Source: Bacillota bacterium (lineage in GTDB: Bacteria > Eremiobacterota > SpSt-956 > JAKJGF01). Taken from it: a DNA stretch of 29,208 bases. Made by a program: the position numbers and the translations under genes. Within the stretch, counting starts at the first letter, position 1. Each line of letters opens with the position of its first letter. Below the pieces are notes generated by a model. That model made no database searches and was not told where the DNA came from. It worked only from the letters and a program-made list of their open reading frames with translations. This document shows positions 1-6,887 of the stretch, piece after piece. Location of the stretch: the NCBI GenBank assembly GCA_029555925.1, contig JAKPQU010000550.1, positions 1 through 29,208 of the forward strand. Direction: 5' to 3'.

Positions 1-243
1 AATGATAAAAATATAAATTTTTATTACCCGTCAATATTTGTAAATGACAGATCTTATTATAAAAAATCCTTTATATATAAAAATTACATATATATTCCCG
101 CAAAAGATATTGAAGAAATAGGAATAATATTAAAGGAAGAAGCAAAATCTGTAGAATCAGCCGGAACACTCTATATGCCTGTAAAATCTCTACAAGACAT
201 AAACAGAAATACAGGAAATATTATAGATATTTCATTACCCTGA
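1..243 (+). CDS. C-terminal fragment of a stalk-domain-like (copper amine oxidase N-domain-like) protein
   Basis: The window opens inside an open frame of 80 codons that ends with TGA at 241-243; its start lies to the left. The fragment reads as two short beta/alpha units: FVNDRSYYKKSFIYKNYIYI, then PAKDIEEIGIIL, then a second LYMPVKSLQDI stretch. The pattern 'own-name beta strand, YIP, amphipathic helix, LYMPV, helix' resembles the copper-amine-oxidase N-terminal-like (stalk) domain common in secreted proteins, where 'VPLRAIAE.LG' fills the same place. That match is by eye and only partial. The gene converges on the chemotaxis receptor gene and is followed by a short hairpin. The rest of the protein is not visible, so the overall function is unknown. 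Confidence 0.55.
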   Translation, partial: NDKNINFYYPSIFVNDRSYYKKSFIYKNYIYIPAKDIEEIGIILKEEAKSVESAGTLYMPVKSLQDINRNTGNIIDISLP

Positions 244-263
244 CAGGTCACCCTTCACATAAG

Positions 264-281
264 GGCGTTTAATAAAACGCC
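264..281. terminator. Short hairpin between convergent genes
   Basis: GGCGTTT (264-270), loop AATA, AAACGCC (275-281): a perfect 7-bp stem between two convergent genes. There is no long U-run, so it is a candidate rather than a classical terminator. Confidence 0.4.
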
Positions 282-283
282 AC

Positions 284-314
284 TGCTCACGTTTTCACGA
301 TTTCACGTCTCACT
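284..314. repeat. Degenerate CACG-spaced array forming the 3' end of the receptor gene
   Basis: On the plus strand, CTCACG, TTTTCACG, ATTTCACG and TCTCAC follow one another at 7-8 base intervals. On the minus strand this reads as GTGAG.C GTGAAAT CGTGAAAA CGTGAGC and supplies the last codons (Ser-Glu-Thr) and the TGA stop of the receptor gene. Confidence 0.6.
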
Positions 315-1988
315 ATAATGACTTAACAATTTATTTAAATTATTACATAGTTCAGATAAATTCTCCGAAGATTTTTTAGTATTACCTGCTTCAGTGGCTG
401 TATTATGTGCTGCATCTGAGGCTGCTATAACATTATATGTCACATTTTTAAGTATACTGGATGCCTTGCTCACACTTTCCGATACATCATTTGAGGCCAG
501 GGCAGCCTGACTTATATTCTGCGTAATTTCTCTGCTGGTAATACTCTGTTCTTCTACAGAAGAGGAAATAATTGTTGCTATACCGTTAATCTGCTGAACA
601 ACCTGGAATACTTCATCCATAAATTTCATTGTATTCTGTATACTTCCGTAGATAGCATCAATTTTTGTTCTTGTACTGCTTGCAGAAGTGCCTGTTTGCT
701 TTGCAAGCTCTTTTACTTCATTGGCCACTACGGCAAACCCTTTTCCTGCTTCTCCTGCCCTGGCAGCTTCTATTGTAGCGTTCAGAGCGAGTAAATTTGT
801 CTGTTCTGCTATATCTGTAATCAAATCTATTACTTTACTGATCTCTTTCGCATGTTCTCCGAGGATCTCCGTATTTGCTTTTGATTTACTTACTATATTG
901 GAAGCTTTATTGGCAATATCTTTAGATTCCTCGGTATTTTTTGCAATTTCCAGAATACTTTTTGACATTTCTTCCATGGATGTGGCAACAACAGTCAGGT
1001 TTGTACATAATTCCTCTGTAGCGGAAGCTATATTATCAATATTTCTGGATATCTCTTCTGCGCCGGAAGAAGCACTTTTAGACTGGTTCGATAACTCATC
1101 TGCATTTTGAGACATTATAGTAGATATGGATTTGAGATTATATGCCTCGGAACTGAAAGAATTTGTGCTGCCTGTTATATTTTTCATAATCTCTTCCAGA
1201 ATATCAATAATTTCATTAATTCCTTTTATGATTGGCCTGAATTCGAAATCGATTTTATTAATATCTCCTCTTATTTTAAGCTTACCATCTCTCACAGAAG
1301 TAGCAAGATATTTTGTTTCATTTAATAAACTATTAATTATACCGGAAATATTTTTTATCAATATAATAGTAAAAATAATGCCTGCCAGAAATCCGAATAT
1401 AACATAAAAGATCATCGTATTAACAGAGTTTTTCATTAAATCTTTATTATTCTGCGCCATTTCTGCAGCTTTAGTCTTATTGTATTCAACCATCTTTCTG
1501 AGAGCATCCTGGGCATCTTCATTTATTTTATCTGCATCTCCATCGACAACACCATAGGCTTCTTTGACTTTCTGCTGTCTCGCTAAATCCATCATAATCT
1601 CTGCCTGTTTATAGTAAGCTTCAAAACCTTTCCTGAAATCCTGTAAATCCTTTTTCTCCTCTTCTGTCAGAACAGCCTGTTCATAGGCATCCATACTTTT
1701 CTCGACTGTTTCATAGAGTTCCTTTACCCTTTTTTCTTTTTTTGCCATTATTTCAGGATCACTGCTAAGTCTTATCATATCCCTTATATTAATACGAATT
1801 CTCAAAAAAGCCTGAATTATTTCAACAGATTCTCTTATGGGCACAGTTCTATGTTCATATAAATTCATGGAACCTTCATTAATTTTATAAATATTCCGTC
1901 CCCCGATATAGCCTATAATAAGTAAAATTACATTCAGAATTACAAAACAGATAATAATTTTATTACTGATTTTAATATTCTGTAACAT
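303..1988 (-). CDS. Methyl-accepting chemotaxis protein, transmembrane, 4-helix-bundle sensor
   Basis: A 561-residue chemotaxis receptor that senses a periplasmic or membrane signal and controls the CheA kinase. Membrane segments lie at about residues 11-30 and 191-211, with a mostly helical, charged periplasmic region between them that fits a four-helix-bundle (4HB_MCP) sensor. A HAMP linker follows (about 212-265), then a long coiled-coil signalling domain. The highly conserved hairpin tip is at about 390-430 (EQTNLLALNATIEAARAGEA and GKGFAVVANEVKELAKQ). There is no C-terminal NWETF-type tether for CheR/CheB. The ATG at 1986-1988 is preceded by GGGGAG. A sigma-28-type promoter lies 50 bases upstream, as expected for a motility gene. 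No other che or fla genes are in view. The final residues SET and the stop come from a short repeat array. Confidence 0.97.
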   Translation of the reverse strand: MLQNIKISNKIIICFVILNVILLIIGYIGGRNIYKINEGSMNLYEHRTVPIRESVEIIQAFLRIRINIRDMIRLSSDPEIMAKKEKRVKELYETVEKSMDAYEQAVLTEEEKKDLQDFRKGFEAYYKQAEIMMDLARQQKVKEAYGVVDGDADKINEDAQDALRKMVEYNKTKAAEMAQNNKDLMKNSVNTMIFYVIFGFLAGIIFTIILIKNISGIINSLLNETKYLATSVRDGKLKIRGDINKIDFEFRPIIKGINEIIDILEEIMKNITGSTNSFSSEAYNLKSISTIMSQNADELSNQSKSASSGAEEISRNIDNIASATEELCTNLTVVATSMEEMSKSILEIAKNTEESKDIANKASNIVSKSKANTEILGEHAKEISKVIDLITDIAEQTNLLALNATIEAARAGEAGKGFAVVANEVKELAKQTGTSASSTRTKIDAIYGSIQNTMKFMDEVFQVVQQINGIATIISSSVEEQSITSREITQNISQAALASNDVSESVSKASSILKNVTYNVIAASDAAHNTATEAGNTKKSSENLSELCNNLNKLLSHYSET

Positions 1989-2037
1989 ACATGTCTCCCC
2001 TTCCTTTAATCAGAGTTCTGTTTAACTTACAATAACA

Positions 2038-2064
2038 TTATCGACGAAATTATAAAAAAATTAA
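2038..2064 (-). promoter_or_regulatory. Sigma-28 (FliA/SigD-type) promoter of the chemotaxis receptor gene
   Basis: On the minus strand, TTAATTTT (2057-2064) is followed after 11 bases by GTCGATAA (2038-2045). The sigma-28 consensus is TAAAGTTT-N11-GCCGATAA; this site matches 6/8 and 7/8 with exact spacing. It sits 50 bases before the ATG of a chemotaxis receptor, the usual target class of this sigma factor. Assignment is by eye. Confidence 0.7.
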
Positions 2065-2132
2065 TAGTAATTTTAGAGAGTGTTAAAAATTTCCTGTAAA
2101 ATTAACATAGAATAAGACTTTAACAGAGATTT

Positions 2133-2268
2133 ATAGTTAGTTTCATAACTATCCATAAATAATGACCTCGTAATGCGTAAAGCGTAATGCGTGATGCGCA
2201 GGGATTAACCCCGTCACGCGTCACGCGTCACGACGACTTAAATTCTAATAAGTTATGAAATACACTAT
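2133..2268. mobile_element. MITE-like element, family A copy 1
   Basis: 136-bp non-coding element between the receptor and SLH genes. Left end ATAGTTAGTTTCATAACT (2133-2150); right end, reversed, ATAGTGTATTTCATAACT: 15 of 18 match. The interior is a set of heptamers (GTAATGC, GTAAAGC, GTAATGC, GTGATGC at 2170-2197, then GTCACGC repeats at 2212-2232) that can fold as a long imperfect stem. Copy 2 near 10 kb is almost the same sequence in the opposite orientation. Both ends extend to TATAGT...ACTATA, so a TA target duplication (IS630/mariner style) is possible but cannot be separated from the palindrome. The rest of the 1989-2367 gap holds the receptor promoter and nothing else I can name. Confidence 0.7.
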
Positions 2269-2367
2269 ATATAAAATTTATCAGTCAAAAAATTTTTCAG
2301 AGAAAGGTTTTATCATGTATGTGTCTAATTAATTGTTTAAGAGATCAGTATTAAGGAGGTTATAAAA

Positions 2368-4626
2368 GTGCATAAAATTATACTCCCTGCAACTATATTA
2401 CTGTGTTTATGTTTATCCATTCCTCTGGCGGCCAATCCATTCAATGACATACCCCAGAATCACTGGGCCTATGATGCGGTAGAAATGCTTCAGGAGAAAG
2501 GGCTTGTAGAAGGTTATCCTGATGGTTATTTCAAGGGAGACAGACCTGTAACAAGATATGAAATGGCCATGGCTGTAGCAAGAATCATTGCACGTATAGA
2601 ACAGTTAGAAGCTTCTATCCCGCAGATGCCGGATCTCTCTGTTTATGCAACAAAAAATGACCTTGACACAATAAATAAACTGACTGAAGAATTTCATAAG
2701 GAGCTGGACTCACTCGGGATAAGAGTGTCAAATATAGAAGAGTCCATAGGAAAAATAACATCAAGGGTCCAGGACCTTGAGAGAGTAAAAATAAGCGGAA
2801 ATTTTAATACTACTGCAGTATCAATAGGATATGCTCCTGATAAATTAAACACAGCGAGTTTCGGTAATCCCTTTCCTCCTTCGCAAAATCCCACACCGGG
2901 GCCGGAAATTATACCTGACAGAGATCGCTTCAGCGGCCCTAACGGAGGGAACAGTCTTTTTTCAGGTAATGCTATTATGTCTCAACTAAACCTTACAGTT
3001 ACGGCAAAAATTGCAGAAAAAGTGAAAGCAGGAGGAGATTTTTCCGCTTACAGTGCCTTCGGAGATCAGGGTGTTATATGTCAGTGGGGTCTCGTTCCTT
3101 CCTATGATTCAATGGGACAGATCGTAACAATCAATAAGTTTCAGGCCGACATGTCAACTCTCTGGTTTGATACGGACGGAGACTGGGATATTACCGGAAA
3201 ATTCGGTGATTATAATGTTAAAAAATTATCCAGAAATCTTTTCTACGGATTAAGAAATAATATAAGTTACGGAGGGAAAGATGTTATGCCGATAAACGGC
3301 ATAGATCTATGCGGTTCCCTCTATAAAAAAGTAGATCTGGAAGTATTTATGGCAAGAAATATAAACGTTCTCAGATCTTCCGACACAACAGGTATACCGT
3401 CAAAATTCAGATATGAACTGGCCACTCCCTATAATAACGGAGCCGGCACATACAGACTCTTCAGTTACGGCCAGGCATCTCCCGGCCAGTATGACAATTA
3501 TCTTCAGGGTTTCTGGGCAGGCCATGATTTTCTTGATGGTTCGGCCCATATAGAAGGAGCTTTTCTGAGACTTTATGAAGACTATGCGTCAAATCCTTCT
3601 CTCGGAACAGATAAAAATCTCACTGCACCACCGAAGGATTTAATTTATTACGGATTTAAAGGTTATTACACATGGCCTGAAGATAAAATAAAAATCTACG
3701 GAGAATTCAATCAGACAGGCTTTGATTATAATTTAACGGATAATAAAGGCAGATATACAGGAACATTTTTGAATATAGGTGCAAAAGTAAAACTTTCGCC
3801 TTTCAGCTTCTATGGAGAATACATAAGGGTCTCCGCCAATTATGATCCCTTCGGTTATCGCGAACACTGGGATAAAATATATAATGACAGCCATCATGAA
3901 GGATGGGGATGGAAAACAGGAAGCTTTGCCTGTAATGCCAGGAGATTTTCCAGGCTCAGACCGAACAGAACAGGTATAGATCTCGGCATAGACTGGAAAT
4001 TCGGAGAAAAAGACAGTGGTATAATCTTTACAGATTTTACCTATTTACAACAGTTAGTAGCTACCAATATTACAAACGATGAAGACTCTTTTCAAAAATA
4101 CAATTTTCTCACAGGTGTTCCTGTAGCTGATACAACAGGCGTCAATATTTACGGTAATATGGATCATTTCTTTACAGAAGCGGATCCGGTAAAAGGGAAA
4201 GAATACAATGTAGATGCAGGAGGTAAATATTCTGCCGGTAAATTTCATACATGGGGATATTTTAATTATCATAAATTCAGCCGTGATTATGAGACAAAAG
4301 AATATAAAGTGGATCTGGCTTATTATGTTGCCAATGCAGGAATTACATATGATATTACGGAGAAATTCAGCGCCCAGGGATTTATTGAATATATCAAAGC
4401 AAGCGGCACAAACGAATCCGGTAAAGATGTAAAATGGTCACAGGTAATTCCTGGCTGTGGAGTCATGTATAAATTCAGTGACAATGCTGATTTTCAGATA
4501 GATTATAAATTCTATGACTATTCTGCCAGTACTCCCTATGATGTTTATGATAAGGTTCCTGATCCTGCAGGTAATAATGATTACCATGCAAACAAATTGA
4601 TGACAAGAATAAGGGTGAAATTTTGA
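2368..4626 (+). CDS. SLH-domain outer-membrane barrel protein (OmpM/SomA type)
   Basis: A 752-residue secreted protein. Residues 1-21 are a signal peptide (hydrophobic core then PLAANPF). Residues 22-75 form one S-layer homology domain (FNDIPQNHWAYDAVEMLQEK, GLVEGYPDGYFKGDRPVTRYE). Residues about 80-140 look like a coiled coil. The rest is rich in alternating Tyr/Phe/Gly strands and ends in ...TRIRVKF, with a C-terminal Phe, as outer-membrane barrels do. In Veillonella/Selenomonas OmpM, cyanobacterial SomA and Deinococcus SlpA the same order (SLH, coiled coil, barrel) ties the outer membrane to peptidoglycan and forms a pore; that role is inferred here. The start is GTG at 2368, eight bases after AAGGAGG (2353-2359). 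It implies a cell with an outer membrane. No secretion partner or cell-wall modification gene sits next to it. Confidence 0.88.
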   Translation: MHKIILPATILLCLCLSIPLAANPFNDIPQNHWAYDAVEMLQEKGLVEGYPDGYFKGDRPVTRYEMAMAVARIIARIEQLEASIPQMPDLSVYATKNDLDTINKLTEEFHKELDSLGIRVSNIEESIGKITSRVQDLERVKISGNFNTTAVSIGYAPDKLNTASFGNPFPPSQNPTPGPEIIPDRDRFSGPNGGNSLFSGNAIMSQLNLTVTAKIAEKVKAGGDFSAYSAFGDQGVICQWGLVPSYDSMGQIVTINKFQADMSTLWFDTDGDWDITGKFGDYNVKKLSRNLFYGLRNNISYGGKDVMPINGIDLCGSLYKKVDLEVFMARNINVLRSSDTTGIPSKFRYELATPYNNGAGTYRLFSYGQASPGQYDNYLQGFWAGHDFLDGSAHIEGAFLRLYEDYASNPSLGTDKNLTAPPKDLIYYGFKGYYTWPEDKIKIYGEFNQTGFDYNLTDNKGRYTGTFLNIGAKVKLSPFSFYGEYIRVSANYDPFGYREHWDKIYNDSHHEGWGWKTGSFACNARRFSRLRPNRTGIDLGIDWKFGEKDSGIIFTDFTYLQQLVATNITNDEDSFQKYNFLTGVPVADTTGVNIYGNMDHFFTEADPVKGKEYNVDAGGKYSAGKFHTWGYFNYHKFSRDYETKEYKVDLAYYVANAGITYDITEKFSAQGFIEYIKASGTNESGKDVKWSQVIPGCGVMYKFSDNADFQIDYKFYDYSASTPYDVYDKVPDPAGNNDYHANKLMTRIRVKF

Positions 4627-4654
4627 CAGGAATTTTCGGGATTTCCGGGATTTA

Positions 4655-4710
4655 TATGAGAATCGTGACGCGTAACGCGTGACGCGTGACGGGAGGAGGA
4701 AATTCTCATA
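4655..4710. mobile_element. 56-bp repeat element with 9-bp inverted ends and heptamer core
   Basis: TATGAGAAT (4655-4663) and ATTCTCATA (4702-4710) are perfect inverted ends. Between them GTGACGC, GTAACGC, GTGACGC, GTGACGG follow head to tail from 4665. Same heptamers as in families A and B but different ends. It is followed by a small hairpin, TGACC-GAACG-GGTCA (about 4719-4733). Confidence 0.5.
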
Positions 4711-4769
4711 CTTCGTCGTGACCGAACGGGTCATGGTTGTTAACAGGATTAAGTGTATTCAGATTTCAA

Positions 4770-4875
4770 CTGATAGCTGATAGCTAAAAAGCTATTGTAA
4801 TCAGAATAATTTTCTGATATATTATATAGCTATCAGCATTTCAGCTATCAGCATTTCAGCTAAAATGCTGAAATG
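4770..4875 (+). repeat. Repeat-rich leader of adk with alternative hairpins
   Basis: CTGATAGCTGATAGCT (4770-4785) can pair with AGCTATCAG at 4828-4836 or 4843-4851. The 15-base unit AGCTATCAGCATTTC occurs twice in tandem (4828-4842, 4843-4857). CATTTCAGC (4852-4860) pairs perfectly with GCTGAAATG (4867-4875) over a 6-base loop, and the same partner is also available one unit upstream. The last hairpin ends 9 bases before the adk ribosome binding site. Confidence 0.6.
4795..4823 (+). promoter_or_regulatory. Candidate sigma-70 promoter of adk-glyA with an inverted repeat in its spacer
   Basis: TTGTAA (4795-4800), 17 bases, TATATT (4818-4823): 4/6 and 5/6 matches to the housekeeping consensus. 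The spacer is itself an inverted repeat, TCAGAA-TAATT-TTCTGA (4801-4817), which could be an operator. Transcription would start near 4830, at the first leader repeat. Confidence 0.5.
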
Positions 4876-4900
4876 TTGAAAAACAGGAGTAAAACATAAT

Positions 4901-5506
4901 ATGTCAGATGATAAAATAATCGGGCAGGACTTGAAGTCCTCTCCCCTGTTTATAGTCATAATGGGTTCTCCCGGCGCAGGTAAAGGCACTCAGGCAGAAA
5001 GACTTTCAAAAAAACATGCTATTCCCCATATATCATCAGGAGAACTATTAAGAGAGACAGCAAAAGAAGCAAGTCCTCAGGGGAAAAAATTGAAGGAATG
5101 TATGGACAGAGGTGAACTTGCTCCAAATGATCTAATAATAGATATTATGAGAGAAAGACTTGGCAGAAATGACTGTAAAAAAGGTTTTATTATAGACGGC
5201 TTTCCCAGAGCAGGTATAGAAGCAATAGCACTGGAAGAAATCCTTGCAGGTCAGGGCAGAAAACTCGGGAATGTAATAGAAATTAAAATATCAAGAGAAG
5301 AATGTCTGAAGAGACTTGCAGGCAGAGGCAGGCACGATGATAAAGAAGATGTAATAAACAGACGTTATGACATATATCTTGAACAGTCACGTGACGTAAG
5401 GGAGTATTTTAAAACAAGAGAAAATCTTTATAAAGAAATAAATGGCGAAAAACCCGAAGAACTTATGGAAAAAGAATTAAATAGTCTGGTGATATATGAT
5501 TTATAA
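4901..5506 (+). CDS. adk: Adenylate kinase, short-lid form
   Basis: Cytosolic nucleoside monophosphate kinase (AMP + ATP to 2 ADP), 201 residues. The P-loop GSPGAGKGT lies at about 22-30, after an extra N-terminal stretch of some 15 residues that most family members lack. The NMP-binding part is SSGELLRE..., the DGFPR motif is present and the lid is the short form (RGRHDDKEDVINRRY) with no zinc cysteines. In the usual DGFPRTxxQA motif the Gln that reads the AMP base is replaced by Glu here (GFPRAGIEA). This may affect which nucleotide is preferred; the P-loop, arginines and lid still look active. AGGAG (4885-4889) precedes the ATG. glyA follows after 17 bases and its ribosome binding site overlaps the adk stop, so the two are one operon. 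In most bacteria adk sits in the ribosomal spc operon; here it does not. Confidence 0.93.
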   Translation: MSDDKIIGQDLKSSPLFIVIMGSPGAGKGTQAERLSKKHAIPHISSGELLRETAKEASPQGKKLKECMDRGELAPNDLIIDIMRERLGRNDCKKGFIIDGFPRAGIEAIALEEILAGQGRKLGNVIEIKISREECLKRLAGRGRHDDKEDVINRRYDIYLEQSRDVREYFKTRENLYKEINGEKPEELMEKELNSLVIYDL

Positions 5507-5523
5507 GGAGGTAACGTTAAGAA

Positions 5524-6795
5524 ATGGGTGTTTTATGGAAAGTTGATCCTGTGATAGCAGAAGCAATATATAACGAGGTAGAACGTCAGGCATTTAAGCT
5601 TGAGATGATAGCTTCTGAAAACTTTGTAAGTGAAGGAGTACTTGAAGCACAGGCATCGGTTCTTACAAATAAATATGCAGAAGGTTATCCTGGGAAAAGA
5701 TATTACGGCGGATGCGAATTTGTAGACATAATTGAGAGAGAAGCCATTGAAAGGGCTAAAAAACTTTACGGTGCAGAATATGCAAATGTTCAGACCCATT
5801 CAGGTTCCCAGGCAAATATTGCAGTTTATTTCACCGTACTGGAACCGGGTGATACCATCCTTGGTATGGATCTTACCCATGGAGGACATTTAACCCATGG
5901 AAGCAGGGTAAACTATTCAGGCAAACTGTTTCATACGGTTTTCTACTGTGTAGACAGAGAAACTGAAATGATAGATTATGATCAGGTTCTATCTCTTGCG
6001 AAAGAACATCGTCCCAAATTGATTATAGCCGGAGCAAGTGCCTACCCGAGAAAAATTGATTTTGAAAAGTTCGGTGCCATAGCCCAGGAAGTAGGAGCCT
6101 ATCTGATGGTAGATATGGCCCACCTGGCAGGTTTAATAGCAGGAGGAGTCCACCCTGATCCTGTTCCATATGCAGATTTTATAACATCTACAACACATAA
6201 AACCCTGAGAGGACCACGAGGAGGACTGATACTCTGCAAAAAAACCTATGGAAAAAAACTGGATAAAACAGTGATGCCCGGTATACAGGGAGGCCCTCTG
6301 ATGCATATTGTAGCAGCAAAAGCAGTATGCTTCCTTGAAGCCATGCAACCGGGGTTCAAAGAATATGCAAAAAATATAGTAGAAAATGCACAGGTTCTGG
6401 CAGAGGAACTTAAACACAGAGGTTTCAGACTCGTTACGGGAGGCACCGATAATCACCTGCTCCTCATAGATCTGTCGGCTCAAAATATTACAGGTCAGGA
6501 AGCAGAAACTGCTCTCGATGAAGCCGGAATTATAGCCAATAAAAATTCTATTCCCTATGATACAAAAGGACTTATGGTAACAAGTGGCGTAAGATTCGGT
6601 ACACCTGCCCTTACAAGCAGAGGGATGGGAAAAGCAGAAATGAAACAGATAGCAGAAATGATAGGCAAAATTCTCTATAATATAAAATCAGAAAAGATAA
6701 AAGAAGATATAAAAGTGGAAATAAAAGAACTCTGCAGAAAATTCCCTGTTTACTCCAATCGCCTTGTAGACAACGGCTCAGGAAGGGTGTATTGA
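5524..6795 (+). CDS. glyA: Serine hydroxymethyltransferase
   Basis: PLP enzyme that converts serine and tetrahydrofolate into glycine and 5,10-methylene-tetrahydrofolate, the main source of one-carbon units. At 423 residues it has the normal bacterial length. Recognisable blocks are [10 protein letters not shown] (27-36), the [15 protein letters not shown] substrate loop (51-65), THSGSQAN, the DMAHLAGL aspartate that holds the PLP ring nitrogen, and [14 protein letters not shown] with the Schiff-base lysine at about 226. The start is ATG at 5524 with AAGGAGGT overlapping the stop of adk, so the genes are co-translated or tightly coupled. It ends close to the convergent kinase gene. Confidence 0.98.
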   Translation: MGVLWKVDPVIAEAIYNEVERQAFKLEMIASENFVSEGVLEAQASVLTNKYAEGYPGKRYYGGCEFVDIIEREAIERAKKLYGAEYANVQTHSGSQANIAVYFTVLEPGDTILGMDLTHGGHLTHGSRVNYSGKLFHTVFYCVDRETEMIDYDQVLSLAKEHRPKLIIAGASAYPRKIDFEKFGAIAQEVGAYLMVDMAHLAGLIAGGVHPDPVPYADFITSTTHKTLRGPRGGLILCKKTYGKKLDKTVMPGIQGGPLMHIVAAKAVCFLEAMQPGFKEYAKNIVENAQVLAEELKHRGFRLVTGGTDNHLLLIDLSAQNITGQEAETALDEAGIIANKNSIPYDTKGLMVTSGVRFGTPALTSRGMGKAEMKQIAEMIGKILYNIKSEKIKEDIKVEIKELCRKFPVYSNRLVDNGSGRVY

Positions 6796-6809
6796 TTGGC
6801 CTCCCTATA

Positions 6810-6827
6810 ACCTGGTACCGGCCAGGT
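6810..6827. terminator. Dyad between convergent glyA and kinase genes
   Basis: ACCTGG-TACCGG-CCAGGT at 6810-6827, a 6-bp GC-rich stem 15 bases after the glyA stop. A T-run occurs only at 6878-6887, so it is a weak terminator candidate. A degenerate GTGA array (GAGTGAATCGTGAGC, 6853-6867) follows. Confidence 0.4.
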
Positions 6828-6887
6828 AAAATCGTATCAAAAAAACTATAAAGAGTGAATCGTGAGCAATAAAGTGATTTTTTTTTA

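Noticed and set aside
688..1110. 140-codon plus-strand frame inside the chemotaxis receptor
   Set aside because: Antisense shadow of the conserved signalling domain; no start signal or recognisable protein.
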